This document shows positions 17,455 to 26,253 of a stretch of DNA of 64,000 bases, in pieces (position 1 is the first letter of the stretch; every line of letters starts with the position of its first letter). The DNA is taken from contig JAXLVB010000002.1 of assembly GCA_046329195.1 (NCBI GenBank), forward strand, positions 1,364,001 to 1,428,000. The letters run 5' to 3'. The notes beneath the pieces were generated by a model. The model was given only the letters and a program-made list of their open reading frames with translations, made no database searches and was not told the origin of the DNA. Made by a program: the position numbers and the translations under genes. The stretch comes from JAXLVB01 sp046329195. GTDB taxonomy: Bacteria > Bacteroidota > Bacteroidia > Cytophagales > Spirosomataceae.

Positions 17455-18528
17455 ATGATTAACGTTACCAAAACTTACCTCCCGCCTTTAGAGGAGTACG
17501 TGGAGTACTTGAAAGGCATTTGGGAGCGAAGCCATGTAACGAACAACGGCCCTCTCGTTAAGCAGTTAGAAGCCCAGCTAAAAGAATACCTTGGGGTAGA
17601 ACAATTATTGTTTTGTGGCAACGGAACCATCGTGCTACAAATGGCTCTCAAGGTTTTTAACATCACACAAGAAGTAATCACAACACCCTTTTCGTATTGT
17701 GCTTCAACCACAGCCATCGTTTGGGAAAATGTCACCCCCGTTTTTGCTGACATTGACCCTAACACGCTGTGCATTGACCCTCGCCGTGTAGAAGCCCTCA
17801 TTACAGACCAAACACAAGCGATTTTGGCCACTCATGTATATGGGCATCCTTGTGACGTAGAGGCCCTACAAGCCATCGCCGATAGGTACGGCCTAAAGCT
17901 CATTTATGACGCAGCACACGTGTTTGGGGCTACGCTCAATGGGCAATCACTACTTTCGTTTGGCGACATCAGTACGTGTAGTTTTCATGCTACCAAGGTA
18001 TTTCATACCATCGAAGGGGGGTGTATCATAGCCAACGACGCTGACGTTTTGCATCAGTTGGGTTTGTACCGGAGTTTCGGACATATCTATGACGATTATC
18101 TGTCGGTAGGTATCAATGGCAAAAACTCAGAGTTCCACGCTGCCATGGGCTTGTGTAATTTGCCACGAGTAGATGATTTCATCCAACGTCGAAAAGAAAT
18201 CAGCCTTCTCTACGAAGAACTTTTGGAGATGGGTAAATTGACCCGTCCCAAAGTATGGCATACCGACTTTAACTACAATTATGCCTATTTTCCAGTCATT
18301 TTTGACTCCGAAACGACCCTTTTGCGAGTCAAATCGGCACTCGAACAAGTAAATATCTTCCCTCGGCGGTATTTTTATCCGTCTCTCAACACCTTGCCTT
18401 ACGTTCCGAAGGGTCAGTGCCCCATTTCAGACGATTTGGCAAATCGAGTCTTGTGTTTACCTTTGTTTGTGGAGTTAGCCGACGAAGACGTCCGCCGAAT
18501 CAGCCAAATTGTAAACCAACATCTTTAG
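17455..18528 (+). CDS. DegT/DnrJ/EryC1/StrS-type sugar aminotransferase (VioA-like)
   Basis: This 357-aa PLP enzyme transfers an amino group to a keto-sugar nucleotide. The N-terminal pattern LPPLEEYVEYLKGIW with TNNGP is typical of VioA-like enzymes that make dTDP-4-amino-4,6-dideoxyglucose. The PLP-lysine region reads SFHATKVFHTIEGG (about residues 178-191), and the cofactor-binding DAAHVFGA lies near 157. VioA specificity is inferred from recalled family pattern only; an enzyme acting at C-3 cannot be excluded. It opens the modification block and lies 11 bp before the next gene. Confidence 0.85.
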   Translation: MINVTKTYLPPLEEYVEYLKGIWERSHVTNNGPLVKQLEAQLKEYLGVEQLLFCGNGTIVLQMALKVFNITQEVITTPFSYCASTTAIVWENVTPVFADIDPNTLCIDPRRVEALITDQTQAILATHVYGHPCDVEALQAIADRYGLKLIYDAAHVFGATLNGQSLLSFGDISTCSFHATKVFHTIEGGCIIANDADVLHQLGLYRSFGHIYDDYLSVGINGKNSEFHAAMGLCNLPRVDDFIQRRKEISLLYEELLEMGKLTRPKVWHTDFNYNYAYFPVIFDSETTLLRVKSALEQVNIFPRRYFYPSLNTLPYVPKGQCPISDDLANRVLCLPLFVELADEDVRRISQIVNQHL

Positions 18529-18539
18529 CATAGCCTCCT

Positions 18540-20621
18540 ATGGAATTAGAGCTACCTGCTACCCCCTACTTATACCAAATAGCCTTTGCTGCTTTTGTTG
18601 CGTTTGTGTTTCGAGTAGCAGCTCGGGTTTGCAACAAATCTCTTACCGATATCATTCTCACTGCCTACGTAGTGTTTTGTGGTAGTATTATTGTTTCGGG
18701 CTTTGTGCTGTCGGAGCTTAACCTCATTGCTAGCCGCAGGGCATGGGCTATTGCCGTTTTTATTCCTGCTTTTATCTTTTATATCCAATTCACTCGACTT
18801 TTTGGCCGAGAACGGCAAGAATCGTTCACGATGTTTGAAGTAATTGGAGAGCGAGTCCAGTTCTTTTTTACCTGGTTTTGGTCGCTTCGAGGTTATTTAA
18901 AGGTAATCTATACCTTATTAGTGGTTACTTTTCTCATCATTGCGATTACGAACTTATTATTGGTCATGTACACTGTTCCAAACGAATGGGATAGTATGAC
19001 AGGGCACCTTACTCGGCTCATGTATTACATGCAACGAGGCAATATGCATCATTTTGGAGGAACCAATTGGAACATTGACACCTACCCTAGAAGTGTCTGT
19101 ACAATACAGATTTACAGCTATTTGTTGAGTGGAAAAATCGAGAACTTTTTCAAGCTCATTCATCATGTAGCCTATTGGATTTGTGGTATTGGTGCGTTTG
19201 GCATAGCACAGCGGATCAGCAAAAACTTTGCAGCCAGTTTTTTCTGTGGCATTGTGATGTGGCTGTTGCCCAATGTATTAATGCAATCAACCACTACCGA
19301 AACCGATATAGTATTGTGTAGCTATCTCACTTGTCTGGTTTATTTCTTGTTTACCTATCGAAATTCACTCAAGCGTCGGTACCTGTACTTAGCAGGAATG
19401 GTATTTGGCATTGCCTTGGGGCACAAAATCACCTTCGTGTTGTTGTTACCTTCGGTGGGAGTAATTATTCTTTATACCTTTTTCTGGGGTGTTGGAAAAT
19501 CAGCTTTCAAACTGCGAATCATGCACTTAGCCATAGGCGCTATCATTGGCATAGGGTTATTTACTTTACCAACTGGTTACATTGGCAACATACGTTTGTA
19601 CGGTCACCCCATTGGACCGCCAACAGCGCTCAAGCACCAATCCATTGAGCGAGCAGGAGATTTAAGTACCTGGGCTGGTCGCAAAAACCTACTAAAGCAA
19701 GGTTCTCGTAATGTTGTTAGATATGGATTCGACTTTTTCAATATGGATGGATTTAGGAACACCACTTGGGGCAATGCCATCAATCGAACCATCAAAAAAC
19801 CATTTATTTTTTTAGAGCGTCATTCCCCCCTTCGGCTCGAATCTGAGACGAATTTTACGATTTTACCTTTCGAGTACGAACGGCGATTTGAATTTTACAA
19901 CGCCAACCCCTATTATGGTATCTTTGGCTTTGGGCTGATGCTCCCACTCTTAGTATTAACCTTGATAGGTGTGATTCGCTCACGAGTGCATGTTTTTTTG
20001 GCAATTGCTTTTTTGCTTCATTTTGCAGCTTTGTCGTTTTCGGCGGCCTATGACCCGTGGAAAGGTCGCTATTTTCAAAATACCGCCGTTTTTGCCGTTC
20101 CCTTTTTGTTGTTGCTCTTTACGCAGCATTACACATTATTGCAAAAAGGATGGTTTTTGCTCAAAAGTTATGTCCTAACAGTTACCATAATTGGCTGTTT
20201 TTCAGCCTTATGCACCGTTTTCCTTAACGAACGAAGCCTACCCTTTGCTGCTCTAGGCAGGCCATCTGCTTTTGATATGGAGCGAATTGCTCACCAAACT
20301 TGGGCAAGACCTGACATTACTAAAGCATATCAACGATTTGACTCCTTAGTTCCTCAAAATGCTACAGTAGCCCTAGCCGATATCAATGACGACTTTGAAT
20401 ATCCATTATTTGGAAAGGAACTCACACGAACTATTATTCCCATCAACCCATTTGAGAAAGGGCTACAACCTATCCCGAAAGAGGCAGATTATCTGTTTTT
20501 TGCGGCATCCGTTGTTACGCCTCAGTCAGGTGATATTCGACTCGGAACAGATACCACGATGACAAATCTCATTACTCAAGGTGAAGATTATTACTTGCGA
20601 AAATTGAGAAAGTCTAAGTAA
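18540..20621 (+). CDS. GT39-like polytopic membrane glycosyltransferase
   Basis: This 693-aa protein has about twelve transmembrane helices and a C-terminal extramembrane domain of about 110 residues. The first long loop contains NEWDSMTGHLTR (near residue 147), and TETDI follows near 256. This acidic-loop layout is typical of GT39/ArnT-like enzymes, which use polyprenyl-phosphate sugars on the outer face of the membrane. It could add a side branch or a terminal sugar after export. It lies 11 bp after the aminotransferase gene. The donor and acceptor are not predictable. Confidence 0.7.
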   Translation: MELELPATPYLYQIAFAAFVAFVFRVAARVCNKSLTDIILTAYVVFCGSIIVSGFVLSELNLIASRRAWAIAVFIPAFIFYIQFTRLFGRERQESFTMFEVIGERVQFFFTWFWSLRGYLKVIYTLLVVTFLIIAITNLLLVMYTVPNEWDSMTGHLTRLMYYMQRGNMHHFGGTNWNIDTYPRSVCTIQIYSYLLSGKIENFFKLIHHVAYWICGIGAFGIAQRISKNFAASFFCGIVMWLLPNVLMQSTTTETDIVLCSYLTCLVYFLFTYRNSLKRRYLYLAGMVFGIALGHKITFVLLLPSVGVIILYTFFWGVGKSAFKLRIMHLAIGAIIGIGLFTLPTGYIGNIRLYGHPIGPPTALKHQSIERAGDLSTWAGRKNLLKQGSRNVVRYGFDFFNMDGFRNTTWGNAINRTIKKPFIFLERHSPLRLESETNFTILPFEYERRFEFYNANPYYGIFGFGLMLPLLVLTLIGVIRSRVHVFLAIAFLLHFAALSFSAAYDPWKGRYFQNTAVFAVPFLLLLFTQHYTLLQKGWFLLKSYVLTVTIIGCFSALCTVFLNERSLPFAALGRPSAFDMERIAHQTWARPDITKAYQRFDSLVPQNATVALADINDDFEYPLFGKELTRTIIPINPFEKGLQPIPKEADYLFFAASVVTPQSGDIRLGTDTTMTNLITQGEDYYLRKLRKSK

Positions 20622-20626
20622 CTTTG
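20595..20626 (+). promoter_or_regulatory. Candidate promoter overlapping the end of the GT39-like gene
   Basis: TAACTTTG (20619-20626) includes the stop codon of the upstream gene and lies 28 nt before the dioxygenase start. A TTG lies 21 nt upstream (20595-20597). If real, it allows the modification genes to be expressed separately. Confidence 0.35.
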
Positions 20627-20654
20627 CTTGTAAATCCCAAACTGATTGACGAAT

Positions 20655-21428
20655 ATGGAATTTTTCAAACGCATCGAATACCAAAACGCAGAGGCTGGTA
20701 CACAAGCCCTCAAAGAGGCGATTACACAATATAAAGCCATTCACATGGCTAATTTTACATTTGATGTAGAACCTCACCAGTTTTATGAAAGAATTTCAGA
20801 CGAGATTGGGATTGTCCATAACGCAGACGAAGACAAAGAAACAGGCGCCTTGACAGGCGAGCGCTGGATAGACATTACGTTTGACCCTGAGGTTCAGAAT
20901 CGATACCGTTCGTCAAAGACCAAGCAGCCGCTTCATACTGACGACTCGTACATTCCGTTGGCGGGCACGATTACTTTTTTCTATTGCGCTTCTCAAGCTA
21001 ATATTGGTGGTGCAACTACTTTCATAGATGCCGATTTGTTGCTGCAATGCCTCGAAATGGACGAAGAGTTTGACCTTATCAATGATTTGCAGCAAATTGA
21101 AGTGAAGCATGAAAAAGGTGGTAGTTTTAAATCGTTACCCATCTTGCGGAAGGATGCATCAGGTTGGCTCCTCAATTGGAACTGGCACTGTGTAGCAGAA
21201 GACAATACACCCGAAGCCAAAGACTTAGCACAACGATTTCATAATTTTTTAGAAACACGTGTTCACAACGCAGGTATCGTTACACCCGTAATTCTGAAAA
21301 AGGGAGAAGCGGTGTTCTTCCACGACGAGCGCATTTTACATGGCCGTTATGCCTTCTTTACTAAGGAAAAAGGCGGACGTAAACTCATCAAAGGCACCAT
21401 CACATTACCAGAACCCAATTTGGCATGA
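20655..21428 (+). CDS. TauD/TfdA-type Fe(II)/2-oxoglutarate dioxygenase
   Basis: This 257-aa protein has the iron-binding triad of the family: H94 and D96 in LHTDDSY, and a distal H229 in FHDERILHGRYAF. The nearby Arg (R231 or R242) would bind 2-oxoglutarate. Such enzymes hydroxylate or oxidatively cleave small molecules; the substrate here is unknown. I start at the ATG 20655; an in-frame TTG nine bases upstream is possible. Its stop overlaps the next gene (ATGA). Its place between sugar-modifying genes suggests that it oxidises a sugar or its acyl group, which is inference. Confidence 0.8.
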   Translation: MEFFKRIEYQNAEAGTQALKEAITQYKAIHMANFTFDVEPHQFYERISDEIGIVHNADEDKETGALTGERWIDITFDPEVQNRYRSSKTKQPLHTDDSYIPLAGTITFFYCASQANIGGATTFIDADLLLQCLEMDEEFDLINDLQQIEVKHEKGGSFKSLPILRKDASGWLLNWNWHCVAEDNTPEAKDLAQRFHNFLETRVHNAGIVTPVILKKGEAVFFHDERILHGRYAFFTKEKGGRKLIKGTITLPEPNLA

Positions 21429-22144
21429 TGCAAATGACCCACCGAAAAACCGTGGCCATTATGCAACCTTACATTTTTCCTTACATTGGCTACTTCCAAC
21501 TCATGCAAGCAGCGGATGTTTTTGTGGTGTATGATGATGTCAATTTTATTAATCGTGGGTGGGTGAATCGAAACCGCTTGCTAGCCAATCATAAAGAATG
21601 GCTGTTTACGATTCCATTGGCAGGAGGAAGCCAGAACAAGAAAATTAATGAGATTCAGCTTGACGATGCCCAACCTTGGCGCAATAAACTACTCAAAACC
21701 ATTGAGCAAAACTACCGAAAAGCACCTCATTATCAACAAGTTTACCCCTTAATAGAGCAAGTAGTAGCTGCTCCAACCCAGTTATTGAGCGAACTTCTGT
21801 TGAGCGGTTTGACCCAAGTTGCCAACTACTTACAACTTTCGGCTAAGATTGTTCCGACATCAAGTGTTTACCAAAATCAGTCTCTAAAAGCGCAAGAACG
21901 CATTCTGGATATTTGCGCCCAAGAACAAGCAACCGACTACGTGAATGCCATTGGAGGGATGAGCCTTTATCAAAAAGAAGATTTTGCCCACGTTGGGATT
22001 CGACTTCATTTTCAACGAACTCGCTCCATTCAATACTCGCAGTTTGGAAATGATTTTGTACCTTGGCTGTCTATTATTGATGTGTTGATGTTCAATCCTA
22101 TTGAGCAGACTCGGCATTTACTAACACAATACGATTTGATTTAA
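21425..22144 (+). CDS. WbqC-like family protein
   Basis: This 239-aa protein opens with AIMQPYIFPYIGYFQLMQAA, with VYDDVNFINRGW shortly after, the hallmark of the WbqC family. These proteins recur in O-antigen and antibiotic-sugar clusters, often near VioA-type aminotransferase genes, and their reaction is not established. No signal peptide or membrane helix is visible, so it should be cytoplasmic. It overlaps the dioxygenase gene by 4 bp and precedes the acyltransferase gene by 11 bp, which argues that the three act on one intermediate. Three possible ATG starts lie within ten bases; I used the first. Confidence 0.8.
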   Translation: MMQMTHRKTVAIMQPYIFPYIGYFQLMQAADVFVVYDDVNFINRGWVNRNRLLANHKEWLFTIPLAGGSQNKKINEIQLDDAQPWRNKLLKTIEQNYRKAPHYQQVYPLIEQVVAAPTQLLSELLLSGLTQVANYLQLSAKIVPTSSVYQNQSLKAQERILDICAQEQATDYVNAIGGMSLYQKEDFAHVGIRLHFQRTRSIQYSQFGNDFVPWLSIIDVLMFNPIEQTRHLLTQYDLI

Positions 22145-22155
22145 ACGAAGGATTT

Positions 22156-22836
22156 ATGGCAAAAGTGGTTGTTTTTGGAACTGAACTCACTGCTGAGTTA
22201 GCCCACTATTATTTGGTTAATGATTCAGAACACGAAATCGTTGCTTTTACGGTTCATGGCGCTTACCTCAAAGAAACCATCTTTAAAGGACTTCCGGTTG
22301 TTCCATTTGAAGAATTAGAATTGATATACCCACCTTCGGAATACCATTTTTTTTCGCCCTTGACCGAAATCCAAATGAACCAGTTCCGGGCAAAAGTGTT
22401 TTTTGATGCCAAAGCCAAAGGGTACCAGTGCATCAATTACATCAGTTCACACGCCACCGTTTTGACCACTGACATTGGCGAAAACAACTTTATTTTAGAA
22501 GACAACACCATTCAGCCCTTTGTTAAGATTGGCGACAACAACGTGTTTTGGAGTGGTAACCACATCGGGCACCATGGCACCATCGGAAGCCATATTTTTT
22601 TCACCTCACATGTGGTACTTTCGGGGCGTTGTGTGGTGGGTGATTATTGTTTCTTTGGTGTCAATGCCACCATTCGAGACAAACTAACCATTGGTGAAGG
22701 TACATTATTGGCCATGGGTGCCAACCTGACCAAGCCCACCCCTCCATGGAGTGTTTGGAAGGGAAATCCGGCTACGATGATGAGTATGTCGAGCAAAGAT
22801 ATAGATACCAAACCAAAAACCCCAAGCTCCAATTAA
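22156..22836 (+). CDS. NeuD/PglD-like sugar acyltransferase with left-handed beta-helix
   Basis: This 226-aa protein has an N-terminal PglD-type sugar-nucleotide-binding domain (about residues 1-75) and a C-terminal hexapeptide-repeat helix (about 100-210). The helix carries the likely catalytic His in GNHIGHHGTIG. Homologues N-acylate or O-acylate amino sugars such as dTDP-viosamine or UDP-bacillosamine precursors. Together with the VioA-like aminotransferase upstream it could complete a 4-acylamino-4,6-dideoxyhexose. The acyl donor is unknown. Confidence 0.82.
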   Translation: MAKVVVFGTELTAELAHYYLVNDSEHEIVAFTVHGAYLKETIFKGLPVVPFEELELIYPPSEYHFFSPLTEIQMNQFRAKVFFDAKAKGYQCINYISSHATVLTTDIGENNFILEDNTIQPFVKIGDNNVFWSGNHIGHHGTIGSHIFFTSHVVLSGRCVVGDYCFFGVNATIRDKLTIGEGTLLAMGANLTKPTPPWSVWKGNPATMMSMSSKDIDTKPKTPSSN

Positions 22837-22884
22837 GGAGTCCAAACACAAAACGTCAACCGCCATAATGGCTCTTACTATCTA

Positions 22885-23313
22885 ATGATGTACGAAGTAA
22901 AATTGGCAAAAACGGTCGAAGACATCCAAAAGTGCTGGGAGGCACTATTGGCTTTACGCCCTCATTTACAAGCAGATACCTATGTTGCATTAGTACAATC
23001 TATGATGCAAGAAGGTTATGAGTTGGCCTATATTGAAGCCGATGGCAAAGCTCAAGCAGCAGTAGGCTTTCGGTATCTTCAGTTTTTGTTCAATGGAAAA
23101 CACATTTACATTGACGATTTGAGCACCCTACCCGATTCTCGTGGTAAAGGATACGGAAGTGCATTACTGGATTTTGTGGTAGAATTGGCTCGCTCAAAAG
23201 GTTATAAAAAGGTCACACTAGATTCGGGTTACCAACGTAATGATGCACATCGGTTGTACTTGAACAAGGGCTTTATATTGGCCAGTCATCATTTTTCAAA
23301 ACAGATTGAATGA
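22885..23313 (+). CDS. GNAT-family N-acetyltransferase
   Basis: This 142-aa protein has the GNAT core. The acyl-CoA-binding loop (Q/R-x-x-G-x-G/A) reads DSRGKGYGSALLDF near residues 88-101, and the closing segment is NDAHRLYLNKGFI near 123-135. The acceptor is unknown. Its position between the hexapeptide acyltransferase and the methyltransferase suggests an amino-sugar or acyl-group modification role, but many GNATs in such loci are unassigned. Two ATG codons are in tandem at the start. Confidence 0.78.
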   Translation: MMYEVKLAKTVEDIQKCWEALLALRPHLQADTYVALVQSMMQEGYELAYIEADGKAQAAVGFRYLQFLFNGKHIYIDDLSTLPDSRGKGYGSALLDFVVELARSKGYKKVTLDSGYQRNDAHRLYLNKGFILASHHFSKQIE

Positions 23314-23374
23314 AAAAAGCAAACTAACTTACTGATTAACAATACTTTAGCGTTGCATTTTTGGAACAGATTTT

Positions 23375-24250
23375 ATGAGTTTAATACATTATCGCTGCCC
23401 TAAAACAGGCACCCCCTTAACCCTCTCAGCTGATGGAAACTTTCTTCACAATCAGTCTGACTCAGAGCCCATTCAATTTGAAATTCGAGATGGAATTCCC
23501 GATTTGTGCTTTCCATTAGAACTTTTTGAAGCTGACCGCAAAGAACAAGAAGGCTACAATAACGCCTATCTACGCTACGATCGTGGTGTCAGTTGGGTCT
23601 TTGAGAGCTTAAATAACGCTGACGAAACAGCTACTCGACAGTTTATGGTGAGCCTTTTGGGGCTAAAACCAGGTATGAAAGTGTTAGAAGTTGGAGCTGG
23701 AACTGGCAAAGATTCAGCCCTCATTGTGGAACAAATTAGCCCTGGTGGAACCGCCTATTTGTCTGATTTGTCGCCTAATATGCTCAAGTTGGCTCGCCAA
23801 AAACTACATGCCAACGAAGTGGACATCCATTTCTTTATTGCCAACGCTTCGTACCTTCCCTTTGCCGATGAAACCTTCGATGCAGTGTTTCACTTTGGTG
23901 GTATTAACACATTTTCAGAAGTAGAAAAAGCGTTTTTTGAGATGACCCGGGTTACCAAAAAAGGCGGAAAAGTAGTGGTAGGCGACGAAAGTGTGGCTAA
24001 TTGGTTGAGAGACGAATTTTCGTACCAAACCTTGATGAAAGCCAACCCAATGTTTGATGTGGAAGTTCCATTAAAACATCTCCCCAAAAACGCCGATAAC
24101 GTACAGCTCAACTGGATATTTGGCAATGCCTTTTATGTACTCAGTTATACGGTAGGTGCCAAAGCCCCCGAAGTAAATATTGATTTGCCAATTCCGGGCA
24201 AAGATTTTGTGGATACTTGGCGTATTAGAGCTGAGAAGAAAAATTCATAA
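23375..24250 (+). CDS. Class I SAM-dependent methyltransferase
   Basis: This 291-aa protein has a Trm112-like N-terminal segment (about residues 1-50, starting YRCPKTGTPL) and a Rossmann methyltransferase domain (about 85-225). The domain has the SAM motif VLEVGAGTGKDSA near residues 107-119 and FADETFDAVFHFGG near 165-178. It resembles UbiE/MenG-like methyltransferases, but the locus points to a glycan or acyl-group substrate. A terminal methyl group could be the mark read by the Wzt C-terminal domain, which is inference. Confidence 0.8.
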   Translation: MSLIHYRCPKTGTPLTLSADGNFLHNQSDSEPIQFEIRDGIPDLCFPLELFEADRKEQEGYNNAYLRYDRGVSWVFESLNNADETATRQFMVSLLGLKPGMKVLEVGAGTGKDSALIVEQISPGGTAYLSDLSPNMLKLARQKLHANEVDIHFFIANASYLPFADETFDAVFHFGGINTFSEVEKAFFEMTRVTKKGGKVVVGDESVANWLRDEFSYQTLMKANPMFDVEVPLKHLPKNADNVQLNWIFGNAFYVLSYTVGAKAPEVNIDLPIPGKDFVDTWRIRAEKKNS

Positions 24251-24320
24251 GGTATTCTTCAAGGAATATCATTTTCAACTGTTCAAATTCCCCAAAAAGC
24301 ATATTTAGGTATTCGCTATT

Positions 24321-25253
24321 ATGTGGCATAAAAAAGGATTAGTTTACAAACCAGACGGCTCACTTTGGTTCTCAAAATCTCACGCTCAAGTGCCTTTCGC
24401 TTTTCCGAAAGAGGACTTTCTACGGATTTATTTCTCTACCCGAGACGACAACGGTCAAAGTAGGCCCACTTTTATTGATGTAGATTATGAAAATCCCAGT
24501 AAAGTACTCAATATCCATCAAGCTCCAGTGCTAGAACTTGGCGGCCCTAGCGAATACGACGAAACAGGCGCTATGCCTTCGTGGTTTGTGCCACAGCCCA
24601 ACGGCGAATTGTGGCTTTATTACACTGGTTGGAACCGCACATGGAATGCCTACCGACTCTCCGTAGGGCTTGCAGTGAGTACTGATGGCGGCATTACCTT
24701 CACCAAAAAATTCACGGGACCAGTGATGGACCGTTCTATCTATAACCCTATTTGGGCAGCCCAGCCTTCGGTGATGATTGAAGATGGCGTTTGGAAAATG
24801 TGGTATATCTCGGCACAATATTCCAAGTATATTCATGACTTTCCTGAACCATTTTACCGCTGCCAATACGCCGAAAGTCCAGATGGAATCCACTGGCAAC
24901 CGACGGGCGATGTAGTCTTAGATTTCGACGACTTTTTGAACGCTGTTGGTCGTCCTAGCGTTTACAAAGAAGATGGGATTTACAAACTCATTTACTCGTA
25001 TCGCAATTCGGTAGATTACCGGATCAATCGTGACCAAAGTTATCGGATTGGCTATGCCGAATCATTGGATGGGAAAAAATGGGAACGAAAAGACCATTTG
25101 GCAGGCATTTCCAAGTCTGAAGACCCCAATGAATGGGACTACCAAATGATAAATTATTGCCATACCTACCTTTATAAAGGCAAACGGTATCTCTTGTACA
25201 ATGGAAACGGTTTTGGTGCCTCCGGATTTGGCTATGCGGTTTGGGAAGACTAA
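24321..25253 (+). CDS. Five-bladed beta-propeller glycosidase-like protein (GH43/GH130-like)
   Basis: This 310-aa protein consists of repeated beta-strand units with aromatic and acidic patterns such as LWLYYTGWN, KMWYISAQYS, YKLIYSYRN and YLLYNGNG. It is consistent with the five-bladed propeller of GH43, GH62, GH32 or GH130 enzymes. No signal peptide is visible, so it appears cytoplasmic, which is odd for a polysaccharide-degrading enzyme. Cytoplasmic relatives include phosphorylases (GH130) and unassigned proteins in O-antigen loci. Function is unknown; a role in editing or building a sugar is inferred from context. Confidence 0.65.
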   Translation: MWHKKGLVYKPDGSLWFSKSHAQVPFAFPKEDFLRIYFSTRDDNGQSRPTFIDVDYENPSKVLNIHQAPVLELGGPSEYDETGAMPSWFVPQPNGELWLYYTGWNRTWNAYRLSVGLAVSTDGGITFTKKFTGPVMDRSIYNPIWAAQPSVMIEDGVWKMWYISAQYSKYIHDFPEPFYRCQYAESPDGIHWQPTGDVVLDFDDFLNAVGRPSVYKEDGIYKLIYSYRNSVDYRINRDQSYRIGYAESLDGKKWERKDHLAGISKSEDPNEWDYQMINYCHTYLYKGKRYLLYNGNGFGASGFGYAVWED

Positions 25254-25276
25254 TGACCCCAATGCTTAACTATCCA

Positions 25277-25332
25277 TTTCTAAGCTGTTTAAATGTTTCT
25301 GTTGATTCCAGTATTCAACAGCAGTTTAGAAA
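25277..25332. other. Bulged stem-loop before the PhyH-type dioxygenase gene
   Basis: An outer stem (25277-25287 with 25322-25332, one G-T pair) encloses a 7-bp inner stem (25299-25305 with 25315-25321). An 11-nt bulge lies on the left side only. There is no following T-run. It may be an RNA structure that limits read-through from the propeller gene or protects the downstream transcript. Confidence 0.35.
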
Positions 25333-25346
25333 CAAATAAAAGTCAT

Positions 25347-25376
25347 TTTGGGAATGCTTTTTCGTCGGTAATTTTC
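25347..25376 (+). promoter_or_regulatory. Candidate promoter of the PhyH-type dioxygenase gene
   Basis: TTTG (25347-25350) is followed after 18 nt by TAATTTTC (25369-25376), one base from TAnnTTTG, 22 nt before the start codon. Spacing fits the Bacteroidota pattern. Confidence 0.4.
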
Positions 25377-25398
25377 GGAAAAATTAACCCATAATCTT

Positions 25399-26226
25399 AT
25401 GTCGCATCTACAGGAACAATTTAATAAAGATGGGTTTCTGATTCTTAGAGGATTTTTTGACCCTCAAGAGGTAAAAACACTCTACGAAGAAGCCAAACAG
25501 ACCTTTGCTATTCAAATCAAACGAGTACTTGGTAATGTACCTGACACTAACGACCGAGATGCGTTTGAGCAAGCCATGTATGACTACTTCAACGCTGATT
25601 TTGAGTCGTTTGTAGGAACGGGTAAAAATGTTCAGCATAGTTTAGGGTTGTATCGCCTCAATACCGACCCGAGGCTGGTCAATTTGCTGCAAACATTAGG
25701 GATAGAAAAACCCATCATTGGCGTAAAACCTGCTATGCAGTTTAATAGCCGATTTTTATCGAAAGGTGGTACACATTGGCGATTGGGCGCACACCAAGAC
25801 TGGCGAAGTGGCCAAGGGTCACTCGATAGCATGGTAGTTTGGTTTCCGATGGTTCCTTGTGACCACGATCTGGGTGTTCTCCAAGTCGTACCTGGCAGCC
25901 ATACCCACGGGCTGATGGAGGCAACAGGCGTGTCGTACGAAGGTGCTTTACAAAGTGACTATGCCGACGAGGCATACATCGAAGAAAACCTTTATCCAGG
26001 TGACATTCTGATTTTCTCGGCGCTGTTGGTACATCGGTCAGGTAACAATGTTTCTAATAACATCCGCTGGTCGGTACAATATCGGTTCAACAACTTGGCC
26101 GAGCCCACCTTTATTGAGCGAGGCTATCCTCATGCTTATGATTACAAGCCTCAACAGCAGCTCATCACCCCAAACTTTCCAACAAAAGAACAAATTGCAC
26201 AACTTTATAGTCAGATTGAGGCTTAA
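25399..26226 (+). CDS. Phytanoyl-CoA dioxygenase (PhyH) family protein
   Basis: This 275-aa Fe(II)/2-oxoglutarate oxygenase has the family layout: FNKDGFLILRGFFD near the N-terminus, the iron ligands H132 and D134 in GAHQDW, the distal H212 in LLVHRSGNN, and the 2-oxoglutarate Arg223 in NIRWSVQYR. PhyH proteins hydroxylate diverse small molecules; the substrate here is unknown. It is the second dioxygenase in the locus and comes from a different family than the TauD-type one. A terminator candidate follows it. Confidence 0.85.
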   Translation: MSHLQEQFNKDGFLILRGFFDPQEVKTLYEEAKQTFAIQIKRVLGNVPDTNDRDAFEQAMYDYFNADFESFVGTGKNVQHSLGLYRLNTDPRLVNLLQTLGIEKPIIGVKPAMQFNSRFLSKGGTHWRLGAHQDWRSGQGSLDSMVVWFPMVPCDHDLGVLQVVPGSHTHGLMEATGVSYEGALQSDYADEAYIEENLYPGDILIFSALLVHRSGNNVSNNIRWSVQYRFNNLAEPTFIERGYPHAYDYKPQQQLITPNFPTKEQIAQLYSQIEA

Positions 26227-26253
26227 TTTTATATTTTTGCACGTGTAGTGTAG

